Source: Corynebacterium lizhenjunii (GTDB taxonomy: Bacteria; Actinomycetota; Actinomycetes; Mycobacteriales; Mycobacteriaceae). Taken from it: a DNA stretch of 64,000 bases. The stretch is from contig NZ_CP064954.1 in the NCBI RefSeq assembly GCF_011038655.2, positions 1,984,001 to 2,048,000 on the forward strand. The letters run 5' to 3'. Both the position numbers and the translations under genes were made by a program. Shown piece after piece: positions 46,777 through 56,079 of this stretch. The notes under the pieces were generated by a model, which was not told where the DNA came from, did not search any database, and saw only the letters and a program-made list of their open reading frames with translations. Each line of letters begins with the position of its first letter. Positions within the stretch are counted from its first letter, which is position 1.

Positions 46777-47724
46777 ATGGTCAGCACTGCCTCGGATTTT
46801 CAGCGCCGGCCCGCCCAAGGGTGCATTGTGGTCGGCTACGTAGCCACAGACTTTGGCCGCGACGCCCTACGGCTAGGCATTGCCCTGGCCAAAGACCGCG
46901 ACGTCAACCTAGAAATAGTCATGGTCGCCCCGGAGCATAACTCCTTCTCCGGCATCTACCCGCACGACCGCGGCTACTGTTCCATCCTGGAAGAACAGCT
47001 AGCCGGCTGGTTGCAAGAGGCCCTAGACGAGGTCCCCGATGGCATCCACGCCACCGCCCGTATTTACCCCGGCGAGTCCGAGGCCGCAGCGCTTAATGCC
47101 GCTGCCGAAGAGCTGGAAGCGGACCTGATTGTGGTGGGCGCGCGCAAGGGCGGGCTCTTGGGCCGGTTCCAGATGGGCTCTGCGGTCAATGTGTTGCTGC
47201 ACTCCGGATCCGTGCCCATCGCACTGGCCCCGCGCGGCTATAACTACCCCGGGCCAATTACCCGGATCAGCACCTTCTTTGGGCCGCGGCCGGGTACCAG
47301 TGACGTCATTGCCATTGGCCTGGACCGGGCGCGCCGCCGCGAAATCCCCCTGCGGTTGGTCTCCCTGGTGCTCTCCGGGGAATCCGACATGCACGGGCTG
47401 GGCACCGACGTGCTCAGTGCGGTCAGCGCCTACGGCAACCGCAAACTGGGCGAGGTAGCCAAATCCATGCTGGATGCCGGCCACGCCACCACCGCGGTGG
47501 CCTCCGGCATGGACGTCGAAGACGCTCTGTCCCGGCTCGACTGGGAGGAAGGCGAGCTGGCCTTCGTGGGCTCTTCCCGCATGGCGGTGCCCGGCCGCCT
47601 CTTCCTGGGTTCGACGGCCTCGCGCATGTTGCGCTCCATTCCCATCCCCATGGTGGTGGTCCCGGCTGGCTACATGCAGGCCGGCACCGACGCCAACCTC
47701 AATCCGAAAGGCGGTGTGGACTAA
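46777..47724 (+). CDS. Universal stress protein, two UspA domains
   Basis: 315 residues with two UspA-like halves. The ATP-binding type motif GxxGxxxxxGS appears in the first as GARKGGLLGRFQMGSAVNVLLH and in degenerate form in the second as GSSRMAVPGRLFLGSTASRML. It is cytoplasmic and probably nucleotide-binding. It is embedded between the oxidase and the permease and overlaps the permease start, so it is part of the putrescine operon, perhaps acting on the transporter or answering H2O2 made by the oxidase (inference). Confidence 0.85.
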   Translation: MVSTASDFQRRPAQGCIVVGYVATDFGRDALRLGIALAKDRDVNLEIVMVAPEHNSFSGIYPHDRGYCSILEEQLAGWLQEALDEVPDGIHATARIYPGESEAAALNAAAEELEADLIVVGARKGGLLGRFQMGSAVNVLLHSGSVPIALAPRGYNYPGPITRISTFFGPRPGTSDVIAIGLDRARRREIPLRLVSLVLSGESDMHGLGTDVLSAVSAYGNRKLGEVAKSMLDAGHATTAVASGMDVEDALSRLDWEEGELAFVGSSRMAVPGRLFLGSTASRMLRSIPIPMVVVPAGYMQAGTDANLNPKGGVD

Positions 47725-49328
47725 TGACTACCGTGGAATTTCCCCGCGGCGCCGCTGAAGGTGCCGGTACGGGCGGCAACCCGGGCGCTGGTGGCGCGGG
47801 CGGGGGCATCGGCAAGGACGGTATCGTCTCCGACAAGGGCCTGGCTGCTGGCCGCGTGGGCCTAATTGGTGCGGTGGTCATCGGCATTAGCTGTATTGCC
47901 CCCACCTACACCCTGACCTCCGGGCTGGGCCCCACCATCTCCGCCGTCGGCCACCACGTGCCCGCCGTACTGCTGCTGGGCTTTATCCCCATGCTGCTGG
48001 TGGCGTTTGCCTACCGGGAGCTTAACAATGCCGTCCCCGACTCCGGCACCTCCTTTACCTGGGCCACCAAGGCCTTTGGACCCTGGGCCGGGTGGATGGG
48101 CGGCTGGGGACTTATCACCGCCACCATCTTGGTGCTCTCCAACCTGGCGGCAGTGGCGGTGGACTTCTTCTACCTGCTGCTGGGGCAGCTCTTTAACAGC
48201 CCCACTATCTCCGGGCTCACCCACAACCTGGCGGTCAATATCCCCACCACCATCGTCTTTATCGCGGTGGCCGGCTACATTTCCTACCGCGGCATGGACT
48301 CCACCCAGGGCCTGCAGTACTTCCTGGTGGCCATCCAAATTGGTGCCATTGTGCTTTTCGATGCCGTGGCCATCCACCACGCCTACCACCACGGCGGCTT
48401 CGACTTCACCCCCATCGAGCTGGACTGGTTCAACCCGGCGGGCATCGGCGGATTCAGCCTCATTGCTGCAGGCATTTCCCTGTCCATCTTCATGTTCTGG
48501 GGCTGGGACGTCACCCTGACCATGAACGAGGAAACCAAGGACCCCGAAAAGACCCCCGGGCGCGCGGCCACCATCACCGTGCTGGTGATCATTGCCCTCT
48601 ACATCTTCACCGCCCTGGCCGTGGTGTCCTGGGCCGGCACCGGCACCGAGGGCCTGGGCGCTGGCAACCCGGATAACCAGGAATCCATCTTCGCGGTGCT
48701 TTCCGAGCCCGTACTGGGCAAGGCCTCCATCCTTATCTACATTGCCGTGCTGTCCTCGTCTTTTGCCTCCTTGCAATCGACCATGGTGGGCCCGGCGCGC
48801 ACCCTGCTGGCCATGGGCTACTACCGGGCCCTACCGCCGGCGTTTGCGAAGATTTCCCCGCGCTTTCGCACTCCGTCGGTGGCTACCGTGGTCTCTGCAG
48901 CTGTGGCAGCCATCTTCTACGTGGTCACCCGCCTGATTAGTGAAAACGCCCTGTGGGACACCATCTCCACCATGGGCCTGATGGTGTGCTTCTACTACGG
49001 GATTACCGCCGTGGCCTGCATTTGGTACTTCCGCCGCGTGCTGTTTGACTCCGTCCACAACGTGATATTCAAACTGGTATTTCCCCTGCTGGGCGGCGGA
49101 TTCTTGCTGATGATGTTCTTCATCACCGCCTACGACTCCCTGGACCCGGGGTACGGGTCAGGCTCGGAGATAGGCGGCATCGGCATGGTGTTCATCCTGT
49201 CCATGATGGTCCTAGGCCTGGGCGTGGTCCTGATGGTCTTTACCCGCCTAGCGCACCCGGGCTTCTTCAAAGGCGAGACCCTACGGCGGATCACCTCCGG
49301 CGAGGATACCCACATGCCTTTGGTCTAG
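47724..49328 (+). CDS. APC family permease, probable putrescine or amino-acid importer
   Basis: 534 residues with twelve hydrophobic segments. RVGLIGAVVIGISCIAPTYTLTSG and GTSFTWATKAFGPWAGWMGGW are APC signatures. The operon context (putrescine oxidase upstream, aldehyde dehydrogenase downstream) points to import of putrescine. The ATG overlaps the preceding stop (TAATG). The N-terminal 40 residues are Gly/Ala-rich and include GGGIGK from a dispersed-word near-copy at 47805. Confidence 0.87.
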   Translation: MTTVEFPRGAAEGAGTGGNPGAGGAGGGIGKDGIVSDKGLAAGRVGLIGAVVIGISCIAPTYTLTSGLGPTISAVGHHVPAVLLLGFIPMLLVAFAYRELNNAVPDSGTSFTWATKAFGPWAGWMGGWGLITATILVLSNLAAVAVDFFYLLLGQLFNSPTISGLTHNLAVNIPTTIVFIAVAGYISYRGMDSTQGLQYFLVAIQIGAIVLFDAVAIHHAYHHGGFDFTPIELDWFNPAGIGGFSLIAAGISLSIFMFWGWDVTLTMNEETKDPEKTPGRAATITVLVIIALYIFTALAVVSWAGTGTEGLGAGNPDNQESIFAVLSEPVLGKASILIYIAVLSSSFASLQSTMVGPARTLLAMGYYRALPPAFAKISPRFRTPSVATVVSAAVAAIFYVVTRLISENALWDTISTMGLMVCFYYGITAVACIWYFRRVLFDSVHNVIFKLVFPLLGGGFLLMMFFITAYDSLDPGYGSGSEIGGIGMVFILSMMVLGLGVVLMVFTRLAHPGFFKGETLRRITSGEDTHMPLV

Positions 49329-49409
49329 ATCCCACGTACACTCGTGTCCGACACCGAATGCAGCCCGTTGAGGGCTCAAACTGAACTCGAATAGAAGGAG
49401 TTTGATTCC

Positions 49410-50786
49410 ATGTCTACCCAATACCGCGTCCAAAACCCCGTGACCGATGAGGTCATTGAGACCTTCGACTCCGCCACCGACGCCGAAGTCGAAGCCGCTC
49501 TGGCCAAGGCCGCCGCCGCCTACCGCGATTGGTCTACCCGTCCCATCGCGGAGCGCGCCGCGATTGTAGCCCGCGTGGGCGAGCTGTTTAAGGAACGCAA
49601 GGATGAGCTCGCCGCCATCGCCGCCGAGGAGATGGGCAAGTTCCTCTCCGAGGCCGCCGATGAAGCCGAGTTCTCCGGCGACATCATCGGCTACTACGCC
49701 GAGCACGGCGAGGAATTCACCAAAGACCAAGAGATTCCCACCTTCTCCGAGGGCAAGGCCGTCATTCGCCGCCTGCCCATCGGCCCGCTGCTGGGGATTA
49801 TGCCGTGGAACTTCCCCTACTACCAGATTGCCCGCTTCGCCGGCCCCAACCTGGTCCTGGGCAACACCATCATCCTCAAGGACGCCGAAATCTGCCCGCG
49901 CTCTGCCCTGGCCGTGCAACAGATCATGGATGACGCCGGAGTTCCCGAGGGCGTCTACACCAACCTCTTTGCCACCCACGATCAGATTGCCACCATCATC
50001 GCTGACCCCCGCATCCAGGGCGTATCCCTAACTGGCTCTGAGCGCGCCGGTTCCATTGTTGGCGCCCAGGCTGGCCAAAACCTGAAGAAGGCCGTGCTCG
50101 AACTGGGCGGCTCTGACCCCTACATCCTGCTCGATACTGATGATGTCCCCGCCGCTGCCAAGCTGGCCTGGACCACCCGCATGTACAACACCGGCCAGGC
50201 CTGCAATTCCAACAAGCGCATGATCATCATGGAGGACATCTACGATGAGTTCGTGGCCGAGCTAGAAAAGCTCGCTCGCGCCGCGGTGAAGTCCACCCCC
50301 GACAATGAGGTCGAGGGCGCCTACTCCGCCATGTCCTCCCGCGCCGCCGCTGAGGGCCTGCGTGAGCAGCTCGACCGCGCCGTTGCCGCTGGTGGCAACC
50401 TGCGCGTAGGCGGTGAGCTTGCCGATGCCGGTGCCTACCTTTCCCCCGCAGTCATCACCGACATTCCCGTGGGTTCTGACATTTACTACGAGGAGTTCTT
50501 TGGCCCCGTGGCCACCGTCTACAAGGTGACCTCTGATGAAGAAGCCCTGGAACTGGCCAACAACACCCAGTTCGGCCTGGGCGGTACCGTGTTCTCCCAG
50601 GACACCGAGCGTGCTGCCGCTATTTCCCGGCGCCTGGAGTGCGGCATGGCCAACGTCAACACCCCCGCCGGCGAGGGCGCCGAACTGCCCTTCGGTGGCG
50701 TCAAGCGCTCCGGCTTCGGCCGCGAGCTGGGTCCGCTGGGCATGGACGAGTTCGTCAACAAGCAGCTCTACTACGTAGAGAAGTAA
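49410..50786 (+). CDS. Aldehyde dehydrogenase, probable 4-aminobutanal or succinate-semialdehyde dehydrogenase
   Basis: 458 residues, ALDH superfamily, in the short subgroup close to Sad-type semialdehyde dehydrogenases. MPWNFPYYQIARFAGPNLV, catalytic Glu in ELGGSDPYI and catalytic Cys in NTGQACNS are present. In the operon it would oxidise the 4-aminobutanal made by Puo to GABA, which the gabT-gabD genes 9 kb away could then convert to succinate. AAGGAG lies 9 nt before the ATG. An exact dispersed-word copy (50417) encodes ELADAG. Confidence 0.88.
   Translation: MSTQYRVQNPVTDEVIETFDSATDAEVEAALAKAAAAYRDWSTRPIAERAAIVARVGELFKERKDELAAIAAEEMGKFLSEAADEAEFSGDIIGYYAEHGEEFTKDQEIPTFSEGKAVIRRLPIGPLLGIMPWNFPYYQIARFAGPNLVLGNTIILKDAEICPRSALAVQQIMDDAGVPEGVYTNLFATHDQIATIIADPRIQGVSLTGSERAGSIVGAQAGQNLKKAVLELGGSDPYILLDTDDVPAAAKLAWTTRMYNTGQACNSNKRMIIMEDIYDEFVAELEKLARAAVKSTPDNEVEGAYSAMSSRAAAEGLREQLDRAVAAGGNLRVGGELADAGAYLSPAVITDIPVGSDIYYEEFFGPVATVYKVTSDEEALELANNTQFGLGGTVFSQDTERAAAISRRLECGMANVNTPAGEGAELPFGGVKRSGFGRELGPLGMDEFVNKQLYYVEK
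50417..50429 (-). repeat. Dispersed word, exact copy
   Basis: GCTTGCCGATGCC in the aldehyde dehydrogenase gene, read as Leu-Ala-Asp-Ala. Confidence 0.85.
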
Positions 50787-50960
50787 TCCCGGGACCCGCC
50801 TGGCCTCAGCCCCTGCCCGGGGCCTGCCCCCGGGTCGACAGCGCCGGGCTCCCCGGGCCCGCCTGGCCCGCGGCTCCGGGCCTGCCCCCGGGCCCTGCCC
50901 TGGGGCAAGCGCCCCACTCAGCCCCCGCCCGGGACCCGAGCGCCCCAACGCACAGTTCCG

Positions 50961-51030
50961 TGACTCATTTTCTGCGCGGAAGGGCTCAGTTTTTCGAAAA
51001 TTTGGGGCCCTCCGCGCAGAAAATGAGTCA
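50961..51030. repeat. 70-bp hairpin element, copy 1
   Basis: Perfect 20-bp arms TGACTCATTTTCTGCGCGGA (50961-50980) and its complement (51011-51030) around a 30-nt centre. It lies between two convergent genes, where it could terminate both. A diverged relative in opposite orientation lies at 56894-56959; 30 nt are identical between them. Together the two frame the lipoprotein/Gly-rich module. Confidence 0.9.
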
Positions 51031-51065
51031 TCCTCCACCCGAACGCGCCCAAACGGCCTCGCGCC

Positions 51066-51932
51066 CTACTCGTACATCTCCTGATGCTCCGGGTGCGCGG
51101 CTCGCACAAACACCCAATGCCAGTCCCACACCCCTTCGGTCGGCAGCGGGTTCGGCACGGTGCGCACGGAGAGAATCTGCTGCACCACCCGGTCCAGCTC
51201 ATGCGTCACGCAGCTGCCAGTAAACCGCAACACCACAAAGCCGGCTAGGACGGCATCGTTAGCCTTAGCGCGGTCGCGCACAAAGGTCTCCAGGTTTTCG
51301 CTGCGGTGATACTCGTACCCGTCCACCTCCACCAGCAGTTTCAGCTTTGGTACATAGATGTCCCACCAATAAGCCCCCAAGTACACATTGTTCAAGACGG
51401 TCAGCCCTACTTCACGCAGGGCTCGAGTTAGCACCACCTCTCCTCCGCTATCGGCGCCGATGGCCGCCTTGCTCAGCAGCGCCCGACTGCGCGCGGGCAA
51501 ACGGAGTCCGGCAACGTGACGTTCAGCAAGATCCCGCCCGCGTCGGTTTGCGTACGCCATCTCCAGTAGCGCGATGGCTGGTTCCTCGTCCAGGTGCTCA
51601 ACTGCCAGGCACGGAACATGCACCCGGAACTCTCCCATCCACACGTGTCTGAGCAGCCGCGAGCGAAACCACTGCACTCCATCAATCTGCTGCATGTCCC
51701 GGTCGATCACTAGTTGCAGCGGAAAGCTCACCTCTTTCCCGGCGTAAAACTCCGCCGCTGTGCGCCCGGTGGCACAGGACCGCGGGAACGTAGTGAGCAA
51801 CGCCCACAGCAGCTGCCGCGGGGTCGGCTTCCGGGTCAGGTAGAGGCCGTTGAATACCTTGTAGTACTCCCCCGCTTTGACTCGGCGTTGCACCGTCGAG
51901 CGCGATACCCCTTTCACGATCAAGTCGTCCAT
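51066..51932 (-). CDS. DUF559 protein with AbiEi-like N-terminus
   Basis: 288 residues. The C-terminal ~90 residues match the VSR/restriction-like DUF559 fold: LLVEVDGYEYHR with metal-binding-type residues, RDRAKANDAVLAGFVVLRFTG. The N-terminal ~60 residues (VSRSTVQRRVKAGEYYKVFNGLYL) look like the winged helix of AbiEi-type proteins common in actinobacteria. A nucleic-acid function is likely but undefined. Start 51932 has GGGAGGGG immediately upstream. It follows the Gly-rich gene by 16 nt. Confidence 0.8.
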   Translation of the reverse strand: MDDLIVKGVSRSTVQRRVKAGEYYKVFNGLYLTRKPTPRQLLWALLTTFPRSCATGRTAAEFYAGKEVSFPLQLVIDRDMQQIDGVQWFRSRLLRHVWMGEFRVHVPCLAVEHLDEEPAIALLEMAYANRRGRDLAERHVAGLRLPARSRALLSKAAIGADSGGEVVLTRALREVGLTVLNNVYLGAYWWDIYVPKLKLLVEVDGYEYHRSENLETFVRDRAKANDAVLAGFVVLRFTGSCVTHELDRVVQQILSVRTVPNPLPTEGVWDWHWVFVRAAHPEHQEMYE

Positions 51933-51948
51933 TGCCCCCTCCCAGCTC

Positions 51949-53685
51949 TTACTCGCGCACCCACGCCCCGATGACGCCCGGAATAGCCGGCGGCAAATCT
52001 CCAATCAGGGCCCGCTTGTTGGCGTCTTGTTCAATCCGCGAGGTCACAGCTTTGACCCTTCCCCGATTGTTCGAACCACCGCCGACGCCGGCACCCATCA
52101 TCGGCACACCACCACGCATACCAGCACCCGGTGTCGAGGTAACTCCGCGAACCATGCCACCGGTAGCGCCCTGCCCTGCTCCCGGCACACCCCCACCGCC
52201 GATGCCTCCGCTGCCGATGCCCCCAGCCCCACCACCGGCACCAGCACCAGCACCCGCGCCACCGCTGACACCGGCACCAGCGCCAATAGGGCTACTGCCC
52301 AACCCTGGTACCGAACCACCCCGGCCACCACTTCCAGAACCAGCATCTTGACGCACACCCGTGGCCCCTGGCACAAAGCCCGGCATACCACCAGCCCAAT
52401 TAGTCCCTGGCGCACCGACTGCGCCCACACCAGTCGGGGTAGTCCCAGCCGTACCCAAAGCGACCGAGCCGCCAGGAACTACGCCACCGCCTGCAACTGC
52501 ACCGCCAGGCACAACTCCAGAACCAGACCCACTCAAGCTAACCGTCGACGGCCCAGTCAACGACTCCCCCAAGTGCGCTGGCAACACCGAAGGCTCAAAC
52601 ATACTCACCACGTCACGGCCCGCACTACGCAAAAACTCCTGCATACCAGGATCATCCATACCAATACCGGCCACCGGGCGCAGCATGCCATCAACCACCT
52701 CAAACGACCCTGGGCCCAGCTGCCCAGACATCGCCGCATCCACCATCGCCTGCGGCAACGACAGTGATTCAGCATCAAACCCACGGCCACTCGCCGCGAT
52801 CCCATTGACACCGACTTCAGCCACACCACCACCATTAGCCATCTGCGCACTGGCCAGATTGCCCACCTTCGGCAGGGAAATATCCACCATCATTTGCAGC
52901 TGCGACTCCAGCGCAGAAATCGTCGACTGTTCCGCAGCCTTTTGTGCCGCCACATCCGGGATCGCGCGCACCACCGCCTCGGCAGTAGCCGCCTGCACCT
53001 TAGCCAACATCCCAAAGCTATTCATCGCCATAGTCTTCGCCTGCATTAACAACGCATTGGCCGCAAAATCCGCACTTGTAGCAGCAGCCTTACCCAACGT
53101 AGCCACCGCGCGGTCCACCGCCTCGCCGGAACTACTACCGGCCAACGCCGCCGCAATTGCCTCCAACTTGGCTACCGCCTCGGTCGCCGCAGCATGCAAA
53201 TCACCCCACCGTGAAGCCGAGGCAACCACACTGCCCAAATCAATCCCATTAACCTGCGAAGCCACCGGCCCAATATCAAGGCGCGGCAGCACAACCACCG
53301 GCGGGACAAAGCTCAGCGTCTGATAGTCCGCTGGCGGCTGGTCCACAAACCGAACCTCCTGCACCTCCGGGCGAACCCCCACGTGCAACATATCAAATGC
53401 CCACGCCGCCCCCGAATCCTGCAACGCAACCGCCGCCGCCTGATTCTGCAACTGACCCCCAATCCAGTCCAACTGGCTAGTAAACTTCCGCAGCGTCTCT
53501 TGAGCAGACGCCGGATCCCCATGCAAGAAACGGCCATGAATAGCCCCGGCCGCACTGACCCCACCAATCGACGACAACGCTGCGGACATACCAGCACCCG
53601 AATCCCAAGCAGCCTTGTCTAAATTCAGCTTGAGCGTATCGATGGAATTCCCCACCTGTGAATATGACTTAAGATCGATGTACAT
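51949..53685 (-). CDS. Large Ala/Gly-rich module protein, copy 1
   Basis: 578 residues, no signal peptide or membrane helix. Residues 1-33 are unique to this copy; 34-340 are an Ala-rich helical region nearly identical in segments to copy 2 (SSIGGVSAAGAIHGRFLHGD); 370-520 are a Gly/Val/Pro/Ser-rich low-complexity region; the last 45 residues (RVKAVTSRIEQDANKRALIG, then PAIPGVIGAWVRE) are conserved in both. The layout (helical start, Gly-rich body, no signal) recalls PPE-like type VII substrates; that is inference. Its ATG overlaps the stop of the lipoprotein gene (TAATG), so the two are translated together. Confidence 0.8.
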   Translation of the reverse strand: MYIDLKSYSQVGNSIDTLKLNLDKAAWDSGAGMSAALSSIGGVSAAGAIHGRFLHGDPASAQETLRKFTSQLDWIGGQLQNQAAAVALQDSGAAWAFDMLHVGVRPEVQEVRFVDQPPADYQTLSFVPPVVVLPRLDIGPVASQVNGIDLGSVVASASRWGDLHAAATEAVAKLEAIAAALAGSSSGEAVDRAVATLGKAAATSADFAANALLMQAKTMAMNSFGMLAKVQAATAEAVVRAIPDVAAQKAAEQSTISALESQLQMMVDISLPKVGNLASAQMANGGGVAEVGVNGIAASGRGFDAESLSLPQAMVDAAMSGQLGPGSFEVVDGMLRPVAGIGMDDPGMQEFLRSAGRDVVSMFEPSVLPAHLGESLTGPSTVSLSGSGSGVVPGGAVAGGGVVPGGSVALGTAGTTPTGVGAVGAPGTNWAGGMPGFVPGATGVRQDAGSGSGGRGGSVPGLGSSPIGAGAGVSGGAGAGAGAGGGAGGIGSGGIGGGGVPGAGQGATGGMVRGVTSTPGAGMRGGVPMMGAGVGGGSNNRGRVKAVTSRIEQDANKRALIGDLPPAIPGVIGAWVRE

Positions 53686-54314
53686 TATTGTCCCTTTCCA
53701 TATAGTTCTTCCATGATTTTCGTCGGCACCTCACACATCGAAGCACCGCTTGGGATATTTCCCGTTGAGCCGTAGTCCACACCAATAAATCCAAGGGTGG
53801 TATCCACACCGGATACGCAGTAGCCCTCCTCATCGAGCCAAAAATGGTCAAGTACCGCACTTCCGCTGATACGCGCCCCCTGTTCTTCCGATAACTGAAA
53901 CACTCCTCGTTGTACCAAATCTTCAGCAGTGCCCGGATGCGCTAACAGAGAGATGGCACCACGGCCAAACACCTGGTCCATCTCCAGCGCGCACCCGTAT
54001 GGATAAATACTCTGCCCAACCCCCGTTTCCTTCCTTACCCCAATCTCGGCCAGGACCTCATCTGGGATGTCCTCGCACGGCTTGAAAGGCTTATACCCCG
54101 GAGCATTCGGGTCAAAAGGCCCCGGTGGAGGCATCTCAAACTTCGGGGCAACCGACTCCGCCCCCTCACCCACCACCTGCTCCGATGCTGCAGCTGGCGC
54201 AGCCACAACTCCCGCCGCTGTATCAGACGAAGTCGCCACCGACTGACTGCACCCCACCAACACCCCAGCCACTGCCACCAGGGCCGACACACTAATCCAG
54301 AATTGATTACGCAT
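53685..54314 (-). CDS. DUF3558-type lipoprotein, copy 1
   Basis: 209 residues. Lipoprotein signal with Cys22 in VLVGC, a linker, then the DUF3558-like motif PGYKPFKPCEDIPDEV. Past this motif the sequence (ending VPTKIMEELYGKGQ) has little in common with copy 2 except the start of the domain. Surface-anchored; function unknown. Start 54314 has AAGGAGG 8 nt upstream. The stop codon overlaps the ATG of the large protein, strong evidence for a functional pair. Confidence 0.83.
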   Translation of the reverse strand: MRNQFWISVSALVAVAGVLVGCSQSVATSSDTAAGVVAAPAAASEQVVGEGAESVAPKFEMPPPGPFDPNAPGYKPFKPCEDIPDEVLAEIGVRKETGVGQSIYPYGCALEMDQVFGRGAISLLAHPGTAEDLVQRGVFQLSEEQGARISGSAVLDHFWLDEEGYCVSGVDTTLGFIGVDYGSTGNIPSGASMCEVPTKIMEELYGKGQ

Positions 54315-54327
54315 TTCTACTACCTCC

Positions 54328-56067
54328 TTAGGGCTCGTCTCGTACCCACGCCCCGATGACGCCTGGAATAGCCGGCGGCAAATCACCAATCAGGGCCCGC
54401 TTGTTGGCGTCTTGTTCAATCCGCGAGGTCACCGCCTTGACCCGACCCCGATTGTTCGAACCACCGCCAGCGCCGGCACCCATCATCGGCACACCACCTC
54501 GCACACCGGACCCAGCTCCGCCTCCAGAATTAGCACCAGGTATAGAAGTTGAGGTAACCCCACGGACCGTGCCCCCGGTTGCTCCTTGCCCCGCTCCCAG
54601 CGCACCCCCACTGCCGATGCCACCACTGCCGATGCCCCCAGCACCCGCGCCACCGCTGACACCAGCACCGATAGGATTGCTACCTACACCAGGCAGCGAA
54701 CCAGACCGAGCACTTCCGGCACCACCACCTTGACGGCCACCCGTGGCACCGGGCACAAAGCCTGGCACACCACCGGCCCAACCAGCCCCTGGCGCACCGA
54801 CTGTGCCCACACCAGTCGGGGTAGTCCCAGCCGTACCCAAAGCGACCTGGCCACTAGGTGCTACACCACCGCCTGGAACAGCACCGCCAGACACAACTCC
54901 AGAACCAGACCCACTCAAGCTAACCGTCGACGGCCCAGTCAACGACTCCCCCAAGTGCGCTGGCAACACCGAAGGCTCAAACATGCCCGCTACATCTCGG
55001 CCAACTCCGCGCAGGAACTGCTGCACGCCAGCATCATGCATACCGATACCGGCCACCGGGCGCAACATGCCATCAACCACCTCAAATGAGCCAGGGCCCA
55101 GCTGCCCAGACATCGCGGCATCCACCATCGCCTGCGGAATGGTCACAGAGTCAGTGCCGTAGCGCTTGTCGCTACCAGCAATGGCGTTCATGCCGATCTC
55201 CGCCAGACCTCCCCCAGCGGCCATGTGCGGGCTGGCCAGGTGCGCGACTTTGGGCAAGGATACGTCCACCATCAACTGCAACTGGCGCTCCAAGGAGGCA
55301 ATGGCCGCTTGCTCCGCAGCCTTTTGTGCTGCGAGGTCCGGAATCAATCGAATGACTGCCTCTGCCGTTGCCGCCTGAATCTTGGCCAGAATGCCAAAGC
55401 TGTTCATCGCGGCTGTCTGGGCGTGCATCAGCCCAGCATTCGCCGAAAAATCAGTGCCAGTGCCCGCTACTTTCTGCAACGTGGCCACTGCCTTGTCCAC
55501 TGCCTCACCAGAATTTTCCGCGGCCAAGGCACCCGCGACTGACTGTAGCTGCGCCACCGCGTCTGTTGCCGCACCCTGCAAATCACCCCACCGTGAAGCC
55601 GACGCAACCACGCTACCCAAGTCAATCCCATTGATCTGCGAAGCCACCAGCCCAATATCAAGGCGCGGCAGCACAACCACCGGCGGCACAAAGCTCAAGG
55701 TCTGATAGTCAGCCGGAGGCTGCTCCACAAACCGAACCTCCTGCACCTCCGGGCGAACCCCCACGTGCAACATATCAAATGCCCACGCCGCCCCCGAATC
55801 CTGCAACGCAACCGCCGCCGCCTGATTCCGCAGCTGACCCCCAATCCAGTCCAACTGGCTAGTAAACTTCCGCAGCGTCTCTTGCGCAGACGCCGGATCC
55901 CCATGCAAGAAACGGCCATGAATAGCCCCGGCCGCACTGACCCCACCAATCGACGACAGCCCCGCTGACATCACTGGTGGAGTAACTCCTGACAGGCGCT
56001 CCACAGCCATTGCCAGCCTCAGCACCAACTGGCCGTTATCCTGCAGATTTTTGAAATTCATATGCAT
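54328..56067 (-). CDS. Large Ala/Gly-rich module protein, copy 2
   Basis: 579 residues, paralogue of 51949-53685. The first ~33 residues (MHMNFKNLQDNGQLVL) bear no resemblance to copy 1; from SSIGGVSAAGAIHGRF onward the proteins are nearly identical for about 130 residues, clearly similar through residue 400, then share a Gly-rich region with different repeat lengths and the same RVKAVTSRIEQDANKRALIG tail. Start 56067 has AAGGGGG upstream; 56061 is possible. It follows its lipoprotein by 12 nt and precedes the copy-1 lipoprotein by 13 nt. Confidence 0.8.
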   Translation of the reverse strand: MHMNFKNLQDNGQLVLRLAMAVERLSGVTPPVMSAGLSSIGGVSAAGAIHGRFLHGDPASAQETLRKFTSQLDWIGGQLRNQAAAVALQDSGAAWAFDMLHVGVRPEVQEVRFVEQPPADYQTLSFVPPVVVLPRLDIGLVASQINGIDLGSVVASASRWGDLQGAATDAVAQLQSVAGALAAENSGEAVDKAVATLQKVAGTGTDFSANAGLMHAQTAAMNSFGILAKIQAATAEAVIRLIPDLAAQKAAEQAAIASLERQLQLMVDVSLPKVAHLASPHMAAGGGLAEIGMNAIAGSDKRYGTDSVTIPQAMVDAAMSGQLGPGSFEVVDGMLRPVAGIGMHDAGVQQFLRGVGRDVAGMFEPSVLPAHLGESLTGPSTVSLSGSGSGVVSGGAVPGGGVAPSGQVALGTAGTTPTGVGTVGAPGAGWAGGVPGFVPGATGGRQGGGAGSARSGSLPGVGSNPIGAGVSGGAGAGGIGSGGIGSGGALGAGQGATGGTVRGVTSTSIPGANSGGGAGSGVRGGVPMMGAGAGGGSNNRGRVKAVTSRIEQDANKRALIGDLPPAIPGVIGAWVRDEP

Positions 56068-56079
56068 GACGCATCCCCC

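Noticed and set aside
47862..48776. 304-codon minus-strand open frame opposite the APC permease
   Set aside because: His/Gly/Asp-rich antisense shadow of a well-supported transporter gene.
51877..52767. 296-codon plus-strand Thr/Arg/His-rich open frame
   Set aside because: Arises from complementing the Gly-rich repeats of the large module protein and has no start context.
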